From the NCBI GenBank assembly GCA_019243895.1, contig JAFATP010000004.1, positions 1 to 14,241 of the forward strand: 14,241 nucleotides of DNA. Reading direction: 5' to 3'. Under the pieces are notes generated by a model, which saw nothing but the letters and a program-made list of their open reading frames with translations, had not been told where the DNA came from and made no database searches. This document shows positions 5,726 to 13,808 of the stretch, in pieces. This DNA is from Alphaproteobacteria bacterium (lineage in GTDB: Bacteria; Pseudomonadota; Alphaproteobacteria; Rickettsiales; SXRF01). Position 1 is the stretch's first letter; each line of letters starts with the position of its first letter. Both the position numbers and the translations under genes were made by a program.

Positions 5726-7093
5726 TTAATGCAGCGGCTTATTGTCGCTCTTGCTGTCTTTTTTCATCTCGGTGGCCACGCGCTTAATATCTTCGGCCCT
5801 TAAGCGGGCCGTATTGTCCTTCAGCAACAGCAGCGCCCGGGAAGCCTGCTGGATCGCGCCGTTCGCGTCGTCGTTCAGCATGTCCTCCTCCGCCAGCGCC
5901 AGCGCCGCGCGGCCTTCGTTTCCCTGCTTGCCGTACGCTACCGCCAGCAATTGCCACGTCTGCGCGTTGGTGTTGTCCAGCGCGTTGGCTTTTTCCAGCA
6001 CGGGAATGGCATCCGCGATCTGCAGCGCCGCAATGAGCGTCTGGCCGAGCGCCGTCAGAATCAGTGGTGAATCGGGCAGCAGCTGCGCTGCCCTGCGATA
6101 GGCCTGCAACGCTTCCTTCACGTGGCCGTTTTCAAACAGCATCTGCCCTTTCAAATCGTAAAGGAACGGATCGTTCGGCAGCTGGGCGATCAACCCGTCC
6201 ATTTCGGAGAGCGCCTTGTCGATTTCAGGGATCTTATACCAGGCGATGGCGCGGGCCATGCGCGCGGCAATGCTTTTATCGGTTTGGGAATACCGTGCGA
6301 AGGTCTTTGGCGGCATCTCCAGAAAGGCATACAGCTTGGCCAGCATGCGCTGATGCATGACATCATAGGCCTGAGGATGTGTGCCGGGAGCAAGCGAAGA
6401 CTGTTCCGCATGGTTGCGCACATGCTCGATGCGCTCAGCGGAAAGCGGGTGCGTCAGCGTATACGGGTCCGGCGAGCCGTAGGCACGCATTTCATCGCGC
6501 CGCAGCAACTGGAACATGTCCACCATGCCGCTGGCGGAAACCCCCAGCCGGTCAAGAAACGTAAGCGCCGCCTGATCCGCCGCTTCCTCGTTGCCGCGCG
6601 TGTAGGCGAGCATGCTGCGCGTGATAACCTGATTGCCGCCGGTCATCACCGCCATGCCCGCCTGCCCGTTGCCGATGGCGGCGGCGGCACCGAGCACATA
6701 GGCGAGAATCATCCCTAGCGCCGCATGGCGGAATTTTTCCGCGCCTTGGGCAATGTGCCCCCCCGCGATGTGCCCGGTTTCGTGCGCCATCACGCCAAGC
6801 AGCATCTGCGGCGTGTCGCACGCTTCGATTAGGCCGGTATGCAGAAACATGTTCTGCCCGCCCGCGACGAAGGCGTTGATGCTGTCATCCTCCACCACGA
6901 AAATATGAACGGCTGCCGGATTTAAGCCCGCCGCCCTAAAAATGGGGTCGGCATACACGCGCAGCGTATGCTCGATCTCCGCATCTCTAATGAGCGTTCC
7001 CGCTTCGGCGGCGGGGGCGCAGATGGTCGAAGCCAGTAAACAAAGCACCGATAAAAGAGCAATCGCCCGCTTATGCAGCCCTTTTTCCGCCAT
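5726..7093 (-). CDS. BepA-like periplasmic M48 metalloprotease with TPR repeats
   Basis: This 455-residue protein starts with a signal peptide (residues 1 to about 31, hydrophobic core IALLSVLCLLAS, then APAAEAG). The M48 domain carries HETGH at 104-108 (zinc His104 and His108, catalytic Glu105) and the third ligand Glu169 in NEEAAD. The downstream THPLSAERIEH block holds the conserved His-Pro of BepA-type enzymes. A hydrophobic stretch at about 123-160 lies between the ligands. Residues from about 255 to 440 are helical TPR-like repeats (for example DLKGQMLFENGHVKEALQAY). The architecture and length match BepA/YfgC, which degrades or assists assembly of outer-membrane proteins such as LptD in enterics; the same role here is inferred from family. 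The start is ATG 7091-7093 with AGG just upstream, 9 nt after the rne stop, so it is probably cotranscribed with rne. The dsbA-like gene follows on the same strand. Confidence 0.88.
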   Translation of the reverse strand: MAEKGLHKRAIALLSVLCLLASTICAPAAEAGTLIRDAEIEHTLRVYADPIFRAAGLNPAAVHIFVVEDDSINAFVAGGQNMFLHTGLIEACDTPQMLLGVMAHETGHIAGGHIAQGAEKFRHAALGMILAYVLGAAAAIGNGQAGMAVMTGGNQVITRSMLAYTRGNEEAADQAALTFLDRLGVSASGMVDMFQLLRRDEMRAYGSPDPYTLTHPLSAERIEHVRNHAEQSSLAPGTHPQAYDVMHQRMLAKLYAFLEMPPKTFARYSQTDKSIAARMARAIAWYKIPEIDKALSEMDGLIAQLPNDPFLYDLKGQMLFENGHVKEALQAYRRAAQLLPDSPLILTALGQTLIAALQIADAIPVLEKANALDNTNAQTWQLLAVAYGKQGNEGRAALALAEEDMLNDDANGAIQQASRALLLLKDNTARLRAEDIKRVATEMKKDSKSDNKPLH

Positions 7094-7102
7094 CGGCGCC
7101 TG

Positions 7103-9649
7103 TCAGTCCAGCTCGATGATGCGCTGCCACCAGCCCTTGCGCGGCGGGGTGCCCGCCGGGCGGGCGGTGGTTTCCACATCGCCGGGCTGGGGAGCGGGCT
7201 TCGGGTGAGACACCACCAGCTCCGGCTGGCGTGGCTGCACCATGACCGGGGCCCGGGTAAAGGCGGGCAGCGACTCCGGCCCCGGCCCCCGTTCCGCCGG
7301 CGGCGATATTGCTTTTGCTCCTTCCGGCTGCGGCGGCGCGTCTTCTTCCGTTCCGCGCCAGCGGCGGCGGCCCTGCGGCCCTCCGTGCGCGCCCCGGCCT
7401 CTCGGCCCGCGAGGGCCGCGTGGGGCTTGCGTTTTATGGGGAGCTGCTTCTTCCTGAGGCTCCGCCGCGGAAGCAACCGGTTCCTCTTCCGCCGCGGGTT
7501 CGCGCGGCGTTTCCTTCGGCTCGCCCTGCGCTTCGCGCCCGCCGCGACGCCGCCCCCTGCCGCCGCGCCTGCCGCGGCGGGCACGGGGAGCGGGTCCCTC
7601 GCCGGAGCCGGCTTCCGCGGTGTACGCCTTCTCTTCAGACGCCTCCTCTTCCACGGCGGCATCCCTCTCGACGCTTTCCGCCTGCACGGCGGCATCGCGG
7701 AAACGGTGTTGCGGGCGGCGGCCTTCGTCGCGGCGCCCTTCCTTGCCCGGCGTGTTGCGGCGCACTTTCTCAATGCTATACGCCGAGGCGGTGAGCGCAT
7801 GATCGATGATCACCGTCAGCGTCACGCCATAGCGCCGCTCGATCTCCTCCAGCATGGCGCGCTTGGTATTAAGCAGGTTCAACGCGCTTTCCTCCGGCGC
7901 GTTCAGCTTCAGGACCGACCAGTTGCCCGTGGCTGCTTCCTTTTCCAGCGCGCGGATGATCTGGATGCTCATGGATTCCGGCGAACGCAGATGACCGCGC
8001 CCATTGCAATGCGGGCAGGCGACGTTATTGGTTTCGGAGATGCTGGGGCGCAGGCGCTGGCGCGACATCTCCAGCAGGCCGAAGGGGCTGATGCGCCCGA
8101 GCTGGATCTTGGCGCGATCGCTGCGCAGCGCATCCTTCAGGGCGCGCTCCACCGCGCGGCGGTTGCGTGATTCCATCATGTCGATGAAGTCGATCACGAT
8201 CAGCCCGGCCAGGTCCCGCAGGCGAAGCTGGCGCGCCACTTCCGCCGCCGCTTCCAGATTGGTTTTGGTGGCGGTTTCCTCGATATTGCGCTCGCCCGTG
8301 GCGCGCCCGGAATTGACGTCGATGGAAATCAGCGCCTCGGTGGGGCTCAGCACGATATAGCCGCCGGAGCGCAGTTTCACCACCGGGTCATGCATCGAGA
8401 GCAGCTGGTCTTCGACGCCGTAAGCGTAAAAGAGAGGCATGCTCTCCTTGTAATGCTTGACGCGGCCCATATGCGATGGCAGCAGCATCTTCATGAAATC
8501 GCGCGCTAGCTTATACGCTTCGTCGCCTTCGATGATCACTTCCTGGATATCGTTGGAATACTGGTCGCGGATGGCGCGTTTGATGAGATCGCTCTCCTCG
8601 TAAATCAGCGCGGGCGCGGTGGCCTCCAGCGTGGTTTCGCGGATGCGGTTCCACAGCTTCACCAGGTAATCGAAATCCCGGCGTATTTCGGCGCGCGTGC
8701 GGTCGACGCCCGCGGTGCGGATGATCACGCTCATGCCGTTGGCCAGCTTCAGCTCGGCCATCAGCTCCTTCAGGCGCTTGCGCGTATCGGCATCGGAAAT
8801 CTTGCGGGAAACGCCGCCGTCCTTCGGCGAATTGGGCATCAGCACGCAATAGCGGCCCGGCAGCGAGAGATAGGTGGTCAGCGACACGCCTTTATTGCCG
8901 CGCTCTTCCTTGATCACCTGCACCAGCACTACCTGCCCGCGCTTGATCACTTCCTGAATCTTATAGCGGCGGAAAAACACGTTGCGCTTGCGCCGCGCCG
9001 AAATCTCCTCCTCGTCGCTGGCGAGCGTCTCCACGCCCTCCTCGCTTGCCTCCGGCTTCGCCTCCGCGGCATCCCCCTGCAGCGATTGCAGCAGCGCGGC
9101 GTTTTCCGAGCGCGATTCCGCCACCACCTCGGAGCTGGCAAAACTCATGCCCCGCTGCCGTTCCGGCTGCGGCGCAGATTCTTCCTCCGCGGCAGGCGAT
9201 TCGCTGATGGCTTCCGGCAATCCGGAGATCGGCTGCGCGGCCATGGCGGCTTCCTCCGCCTCTTCACCCTGCTCCGCGGCTTCCTGCTCGGCGCTGCGGC
9301 CTTGTGCCTCGGTTAAAGAGGAGGAAACAGTCTCCGTTTCCGGCGGCCCGGCGCTGTCATCGCCCGCCGCCAGCTCTTCCAGCAGGCGCTTGCGGTCGGA
9401 AACGGGAATCTGGTAATAATCCGCGTGAATTTCGGCGAAGGGCAGAAACCCTTGCTTGCCGCCGCCATATTCCACGAACGCCGCCTGCAGCGACGGTTCC
9501 ACGCGAGTGATTTTAGCGAGGTAGATATTGCCTTTTACCTGTTTTTTCGCCGCAGTGACAAAATCGAAATCGAAAATCTGCTTTTCGTCGGCGATCACCA
9601 CCCGCATTTCCTCGGGGTGGAGCGCGTCGATCAACATACGCTTGGCCAT
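7103..9649 (-). CDS. rne: Ribonuclease E
   Basis: This 848-residue protein is RNase E, the endonuclease that initiates mRNA decay and processes rRNA and tRNA precursors on single-stranded AU-rich sites. The S1 domain starts at about 36 (VKGNIYLAKITRVEPSLQAA) and is interrupted by an acidic, low-complexity insertion at about 95-218, then resumes at KIQEVIKRGQV. The catalytic DNase I-like part has Asp444 (ISIDVNSG) and Asp487 (IVIDFIDM), the magnesium-binding residues by homology. The zinc-link is CPHC at 545-548, followed by NGRGH. The region after about 630 is disordered, rich in Arg, Gly, Glu and Pro, as in RNA- and partner-binding scaffolds. It ends in KGWWQR (838-843); in Caulobacter a GWW motif at this place binds PNPase. 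The start ATG at 9647-9649 has GAGGA 5 nt upstream. It leads the unit with the BepA-like gene and is divergent from the amidase gene. It is complete. Confidence 0.96.
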   Translation of the reverse strand: MAKRMLIDALHPEEMRVVIADEKQIFDFDFVTAAKKQVKGNIYLAKITRVEPSLQAAFVEYGGGKQGFLPFAEIHADYYQIPVSDRKRLLEELAAGDDSAGPPETETVSSSLTEAQGRSAEQEAAEQGEEAEEAAMAAQPISGLPEAISESPAAEEESAPQPERQRGMSFASSEVVAESRSENAALLQSLQGDAAEAKPEASEEGVETLASDEEEISARRKRNVFFRRYKIQEVIKRGQVVLVQVIKEERGNKGVSLTTYLSLPGRYCVLMPNSPKDGGVSRKISDADTRKRLKELMAELKLANGMSVIIRTAGVDRTRAEIRRDFDYLVKLWNRIRETTLEATAPALIYEESDLIKRAIRDQYSNDIQEVIIEGDEAYKLARDFMKMLLPSHMGRVKHYKESMPLFYAYGVEDQLLSMHDPVVKLRSGGYIVLSPTEALISIDVNSGRATGERNIEETATKTNLEAAAEVARQLRLRDLAGLIVIDFIDMMESRNRRAVERALKDALRSDRAKIQLGRISPFGLLEMSRQRLRPSISETNNVACPHCNGRGHLRSPESMSIQIIRALEKEAATGNWSVLKLNAPEESALNLLNTKRAMLEEIERRYGVTLTVIIDHALTASAYSIEKVRRNTPGKEGRRDEGRRPQHRFRDAAVQAESVERDAAVEEEASEEKAYTAEAGSGEGPAPRARRGRRGGRGRRRGGREAQGEPKETPREPAAEEEPVASAAEPQEEAAPHKTQAPRGPRGPRGRGAHGGPQGRRRWRGTEEDAPPQPEGAKAISPPAERGPGPESLPAFTRAPVMVQPRQPELVVSHPKPAPQPGDVETTARPAGTPPRKGWWQRIIELD

Positions 9650-9654
9650 GATTG

Positions 9655-9675
9655 TCCTCGTCCTTTCGTAAAGGA
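9655..9675 (-). promoter_or_regulatory. rne ribosome binding site with adjacent small hairpin
   Basis: The minus-strand leader has GAGGA (plus 9655-9659) 5 nt before the rne ATG. Just upstream is a perfect inverted repeat TCCTTT-N3-AAAGGA (plus 9661-9675), able to form a 6-bp stem with a 3-nt loop containing a second SD-like AAGGA. RNase E in enterics autoregulates through its 5' leader, so such structure is of interest, but a 6-bp stem can arise by chance. Confidence 0.4.
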
Positions 9676-9855
9676 ACGGGATTCACGTCACTTGAACGGC
9701 AATGCGGAGTCCAGTTAAACCGCGTGCGAAAGACGGCGCAATTCCGGCGCGCGAGGCGGCGGGAAGCGATGGCCAATGGCGCGGACGCGAGGGCTGGGAA
9801 GGGTTCCGTATAAACCTTGAAAAGACATGAATGCCGGTTCCAACTGTTAAACCGT

Positions 9856-9864
9856 TGTTATACT
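9856..9864 (+). promoter_or_regulatory. Candidate extended -10 promoter for the amidase-PBP1A unit
   Basis: TGTTATACT is an extended -10 (TGn plus TATACT, one mismatch to TATAAT). Transcription would start near 9871 and leave a leader of about 175 nt. No clear -35 is present (GTTCCA at 16 nt is the best), which extended -10 promoters tolerate. A weaker TATAGT lies at 9945-9950. Confidence 0.35.
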
Positions 9865-10047
9865 TACTGTTTAGTGACGGCGCCGCCGGGATGCGTTTGA
9901 TTTGTGCCACGCAGGCCGCAAGGCGCCGAATTCTGTTGATTAACTATAGTGCTCCCGTGCCGCCCTGACAACCGAATTATTACCACCCGCCGCTTAAATA
10001 GCTGTTGTATGTGACGCGCGAGGTTTTACAATGCCGGCGATTCCTCT

Positions 10048-11241
10048 ATGCACCGCGCTTTTATCATCGCACTGGTTTTCTTCCTTTTTGGCGGGGGAAG
10101 TACGCACGCGTCGGCGACACCGCCGCTGGAAATACAGGTGGAATCCAACCGCGAAACCTTGATGCTTACCCTGCCCGGCACCCTGCAGGCTCGCGTTTTC
10201 ACGCTGGATCACCCAGACCGGTTGGTGGTGGACATTCCTCTCATGCCCAAAAGACAGAAAATAGCGCTGCCCGCAGGTTATACCGGGATGATCCGCGCAG
10301 TACGCCAGGGGCAGTTCGATGCCAGCACCACCCGCATCGTCTTTGAGCTCGCGGCGCCCCCTGGCGCCATCGGCACCCGCTCCTCCTCGGCCACCGGCCA
10401 GGAAACGCAGTTGCAGATCAGTCTGAACACGGCGGGAAATGCCGCTGCGGCTCCCGCTGCCGCCGCGCCTGCCGCCGCCGCGGTGCCTGCTCTCGCCCCG
10501 GCCCCTGTGAAAGCGCCAAAGGAAAAATCCAGGGATGCCCGTCCGGTGATAGTGATTGACGCCGGTCACGGCGGGGTGGACCCCGGCGCGCTGGGCGCCG
10601 GCGGCGTGCACGAAAAGGATATCGTTTTCGCCTATGCCCAGGCGCTTAAACAGGCGCTGCTTGCCACCGGCCGTTACCGTGTGGTGATGACGCGGGATGA
10701 CGACCGATTCATCATGCTGCGCGAGCGCGTGGTGCTGGCCCGCCGCGCCGGCGGGCAGCTTTTCATTTCGCTGCACGCCGATTCCGCGCCGGACGGCGAG
10801 GCGCGCGGCCTTTCCGTCTACACGCTCTCCGAAACGGCGTCGGACAAGCAGGCGGCGGCGCTGGCCGAACGCGAGAACCGGGTGGACGTGGTCTACGGCA
10901 TGGATTTATCCGACAAGAGCCAGGACGTGGCGGGCATTCTGCTGTCGCTGGCGCAGCGCGACACTGTCAGCAAGTCCGCCAGCCTCGCCGAGCTTTTCAT
11001 GCATGCGCTGGCAAGCCAGGGCGTGGCGCTGCTGCAGAACACCCATCGCTTCGCCGGGTTCGCGGTGCTGAAAAGCCCGGACATTCCCTCGGTGCTGGTG
11101 GAGCTGGGCTTCGTCACCCATCCGCGGGAAGTGCGGCTGCTGCAATCGGCGGCTTACCGTGCACGCATTATTAAAGGGCTGGTTGCCGGCGCCGATGATT
11201 ATTTCGCCAGCCGGCGCCTGAAGGAAGCGCGCGAAGGATAG
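10048..11241 (+). CDS. amiC: N-acetylmuramoyl-L-alanine amidase (AmiC-type, AMIN + Amidase_3)
   Basis: This 397-residue enzyme cleaves the amide bond between muramic acid and the stem peptide, splitting septal peptidoglycan during division. It has a signal peptide (1 to about 22, FIIALVFFLFGGG). An AMIN domain spans about 26-104 (PLEIQVESNR to RIVFELAAPP) and is expected to target peptidoglycan or the septum. An Ala/Pro linker (about 130-160) leads to the Amidase_3 domain (about 166-388). Zinc ligands are His174 (DAGHGG), Glu189 (GVHEKD) and His243 (SLHAD); the catalytic Glu352 is in VELGF. The long helical insert at about 262-325, between His243 and Glu352, matches the autoinhibitory segment of AmiB/AmiC enzymes, which LytM activators such as EnvC or NlpD relieve. 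ATG 10048 is the only usable start before an in-frame stop at 10012, yet it lacks a clear ribosome binding site. PBP1A follows after 2 nt, so the two are cotranscribed. Confidence 0.93.
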   Translation: MHRAFIIALVFFLFGGGSTHASATPPLEIQVESNRETLMLTLPGTLQARVFTLDHPDRLVVDIPLMPKRQKIALPAGYTGMIRAVRQGQFDASTTRIVFELAAPPGAIGTRSSSATGQETQLQISLNTAGNAAAAPAAAAPAAAAVPALAPAPVKAPKEKSRDARPVIVIDAGHGGVDPGALGAGGVHEKDIVFAYAQALKQALLATGRYRVVMTRDDDRFIMLRERVVLARRAGGQLFISLHADSAPDGEARGLSVYTLSETASDKQAAALAERENRVDVVYGMDLSDKSQDVAGILLSLAQRDTVSKSASLAELFMHALASQGVALLQNTHRFAGFAVLKSPDIPSVLVELGFVTHPREVRLLQSAAYRARIIKGLVAGADDYFASRRLKEAREG

Positions 11242-11243
11242 GC

Positions 11244-13805
11244 ATGAACCCCGCGCTCCGCCTGTTCACCGGATTTTTCGGGTGGCTGTTTACGCTGCTG
11301 CTGACGGGACTCATCATCGCCTGCGTCGCGGGCTTGCTGGTGTTCGACCATTACACCAAAGACCTGCCCGATTACAGCCAGTTGGCGGAATACGATCCGC
11401 CCACCGTGACGCGGCTTTATGCCGCCGACGGCAAGCTGCTGGCCGAATATGCCACCGAGAAACGCGTATTCGTGCCGCTCTCCTCCATTCCGCGGCGGGT
11501 GAGCGATGCCTTCATCGCCGCCGAGGACAAGAATTTTTACGAGCATACGGGGGTGGATGTCGGCGGCATCATTCGCGCGGTGTACACCAATATTTCGCAT
11601 TACGGCCAGGGCAAGTCGCTGGTGGGCGGCTCCACCATCACGCAACAGGTGGTGAAGAACTTCCTGCTGACGGATGAGAAATCCGTCGAGCGCAAGATCA
11701 AGGAAGCGATCCTGGCGATGCGCATCAGCCATGTTTACAGCAAAGACAAGATCCTGGAGCTGTATCTGAACGAAATCTATCTCGGCCTGCGTTCTTATGG
11801 CGTCGCCGCCGCCGCGCTGAATTATTTCAACAAGCCGCTGGAGGAGCTGAGCGTGGCGGAAGCGGCGCTGCTCGCGGCGCAGCCGAAAGCCCCGGCCAAT
11901 TACGACCCGCGTCGCAATCCCATCGCCGCCAGGGAGCGCCGCGACTGGGTGATCCGGCGTATGCAGGAAGACGGCTACATCACCAAGGCGGAAGCCGATG
12001 AAGCGCTGGCCACGCCAATTACTTTGCGTGCGCGCGAGCCGAGCGAGGTGGCGCGGGCCGATTTCTTCGCCGAGGAGGTGCGCCGCTGGCTGGCGGAGCA
12101 TTACGGTGACAACGTGCTTTATGAGGGCGGGCTGGTAGTAAAAACCACCCTGCAGCCGACGCTGCAGCAGATTGCCGACGGCGCGCTGCGCCAGGCATTG
12201 ATCCAATATGACCGCAAGCGCGGCTATCGCGGCCCGGTGAAGCATCTTTCCTCGCTGGCCGGCTGGCAGGAGAAGCTGAAAGAGGCGCAGAAGCAGGACC
12301 TCGCGCTGATCGAGGGGCAGAAGCTGGCCGTGGTGACGGGGCTGGAGGAAAAGAAAGCGTTGATCAGCTTTTCCGACGGCGAGAAGGGCGGCATTCCTTT
12401 CTCGCTGATGCGCTGGACGCGCCGCGTGATCGGCGATGGGCTGCTGGGGCCGGAAGTGCGCAGACCGTCCGATGCGCTGAGCATCGGCGATATCGTGATC
12501 GTCAGCCCGCTCACGCCGGAGCAGAAAAAATCGCTGCCGGAATCAAGCGCTGCGCAGGCGTGGGATTTAAGCCAGGTTCCGGCGGTGAACGGCGCGCTGG
12601 TGGCGATGGATCCTTACACCGGCCGGGTGCTGGCGATGTCCGGCGGCTATAGCGCCGGCAACACCGAATTCAACCGCGCCACGCAGGCCAAGCGGCAGCC
12701 CGGCTCCGCCTTCAAGCCATTCGTGTATCTCGCAGGCATGGAGAGCGGCTTCACCCCCTCCACCGTGGTGCTGGATGCCCCGGTGGAAATGAGTCAGGGC
12801 GCAGGCTTGCCGGCGTGGCGGCCGCAGAATTACAAGGAGGAATATCTCGGGCCGGCCACCTTGCGCGTCGGGCTGGAGAAATCGCGCAACACCATGACGG
12901 TGCGCCTGAGTCAGATGATCGGCATCGATCACATCATGGAAGTGGGGGAGCGGCTGGGGATTTACGACAAGCTGCCGCGCAACTTTTCCATCGTGCTGGG
13001 AGCGGCGGAAACCACCCTGCTGCGGCTCACCAACGCCTATTGCATGCTGGCCAACGGCGGCAAGCGCCTGACGCCGGCGCTGATCGAACGGGTGGACGAC
13101 CGCCACGGCAAAACGGTGTTCCGGCGCGACACGCGCGCCTGCTCCGGCTGCAACGTGGCGAATCTTGACCAGGTGGCGCAAGAAGCCGCGCCGCCGCTTC
13201 CGGTGGACGCCAGAGAGCAGGTGGTGGACCCGCGCATCGCCTATCAGATGGTGTCCATGCTGGAAGGCGTGGCGCTGCGCGGCACCGGTGCCCGCGCGCA
13301 TCAGGTGCTGCAACGCCCGGTGGCGGGCAAAACCGGCACCACCAATAACAGCATGGATACCTGGTTCATCGGCTTCACCCCGGATCTGGTGGTAGGGGTG
13401 TATGTCGGATACGATAAGCCGCAAACGCTGGGACGCAAGGAAACCGGCGCTTCGGTGGCCCTGCCCGCCTTCATCGATTTCATGCAGCCTGTCTTGAAGG
13501 ACGTGCCGCCGCAACCGTTCCGCGTGCCGGGCGGCATCGAGCTGGTGAAGGTGGATCTGCATTCCGGCCAGCCGGTGGGCGATCAGGCGCAGGTGGACGG
13601 GCATAATGTGATTCAGGAAGCGTTCGTCACCGGCGAGCCGTTATTCATTCCCGGCCAGCCCGCATGGCTGCAGCGGGAGGAGGAACGGAAAGCCAGCGCC
13701 CAATTGCAGCCGCCCCCCGTGCCGGAGGCGCAGCCGGATGTGATCATGCTGGAGCCGCTCCCGGAGCACGCCCCGGCGGTGGTGGGAACGGGGAAGCTGT
13801 ATTAG
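11244..13805 (+). CDS. mrcA: Penicillin-binding protein 1A (bifunctional transglycosylase/transpeptidase)
   Basis: This 853-residue class A PBP polymerises glycan strands from lipid II and crosslinks them in the periplasm. A single N-terminal membrane anchor lies at about 10-34 (GFFGWLFTLLLTGL). The GT51 transglycosylase follows, with catalytic Glu94 in AAEDKNFYEH, then GGSTITQQ and ELYLNEIYLG. An intermediate domain with an OB-like segment (about 320-440) precedes the transpeptidase. Its motifs are Ser488-x-x-Lys491 (GSAFKPF), Ser547-Arg-Asn549 (KSRNT) and Lys696-Thr-Gly698 (AGKTGTTNN). All three are intact. Between the last two is a Cys pair, CSGC at 633-636. The C-terminal tail is rich in Pro, Glu and Gln. 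The start ATG is 2 nt after the amidase stop with AAGGA 5 nt upstream. The protein is of normal length. The gene after it is convergent and only 3 nt away, so the unit ends here. Confidence 0.96.
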   Translation: MNPALRLFTGFFGWLFTLLLTGLIIACVAGLLVFDHYTKDLPDYSQLAEYDPPTVTRLYAADGKLLAEYATEKRVFVPLSSIPRRVSDAFIAAEDKNFYEHTGVDVGGIIRAVYTNISHYGQGKSLVGGSTITQQVVKNFLLTDEKSVERKIKEAILAMRISHVYSKDKILELYLNEIYLGLRSYGVAAAALNYFNKPLEELSVAEAALLAAQPKAPANYDPRRNPIAARERRDWVIRRMQEDGYITKAEADEALATPITLRAREPSEVARADFFAEEVRRWLAEHYGDNVLYEGGLVVKTTLQPTLQQIADGALRQALIQYDRKRGYRGPVKHLSSLAGWQEKLKEAQKQDLALIEGQKLAVVTGLEEKKALISFSDGEKGGIPFSLMRWTRRVIGDGLLGPEVRRPSDALSIGDIVIVSPLTPEQKKSLPESSAAQAWDLSQVPAVNGALVAMDPYTGRVLAMSGGYSAGNTEFNRATQAKRQPGSAFKPFVYLAGMESGFTPSTVVLDAPVEMSQGAGLPAWRPQNYKEEYLGPATLRVGLEKSRNTMTVRLSQMIGIDHIMEVGERLGIYDKLPRNFSIVLGAAETTLLRLTNAYCMLANGGKRLTPALIERVDDRHGKTVFRRDTRACSGCNVANLDQVAQEAAPPLPVDAREQVVDPRIAYQMVSMLEGVALRGTGARAHQVLQRPVAGKTGTTNNSMDTWFIGFTPDLVVGVYVGYDKPQTLGRKETGASVALPAFIDFMQPVLKDVPPQPFRVPGGIELVKVDLHSGQPVGDQAQVDGHNVIQEAFVTGEPLFIPGQPAWLQREEERKASAQLQPPPVPEAQPDVIMLEPLPEHAPAVVGTGKLY

Positions 13806-13808
13806 TTA

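Larger units (their letters stand above)
9650..10047. other. Divergent intergenic region between rne and the amidase gene
   Basis: These roughly 400 bases must hold the promoters for both flanking transcription units. The rne side (9650-9800) is GC-rich, with the small hairpin and ribosome binding site described separately. The middle (about 9800-9960) is more AT-rich and contains the best promoter candidate, facing the amidase. For rne I found only weak -10-like sequences (TATACG, TATAAC on the minus strand) without -35 partners. The rne leader could therefore be a couple of hundred nucleotides, as in bacteria where RNase E controls its own mRNA. No conserved RNA gene or open reading frame of note was recognised. 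Confidence 0.5.

Noticed and set aside
5720..5727. Run of T residues at the end of the BepA-like gene
   Set aside because: A terminator for the minus-strand genes would need the run on the other strand after a hairpin. No stem precedes it on the plus strand and no plus-strand gene ends there.
6922..7800. Minus-strand open frame of 292 codons across the rne-bepA junction
   Set aside because: It is an Arg/Ala/Pro-rich shadow in the GC-rich 3' part of rne. The RNase E frame explains the region, including its GWW end.
7073..8170. Plus-strand open frame of 365 codons
   Set aside because: It is antisense to rne through the low-complexity scaffold and zinc-link region. Long antisense frames are expected in GC-rich DNA, and the translation shows no domain.
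11199..12245. Minus-strand open frame of 348 codons
   Set aside because: It is antisense to the PBP1A transglycosylase domain, whose catalytic motifs are intact on the plus strand.
12567..13604. Minus-strand open frame of 345 codons rich in His and Arg
   Set aside because: It is antisense to the transpeptidase domain, and His/Arg richness is the usual signature of a reverse-frame shadow.
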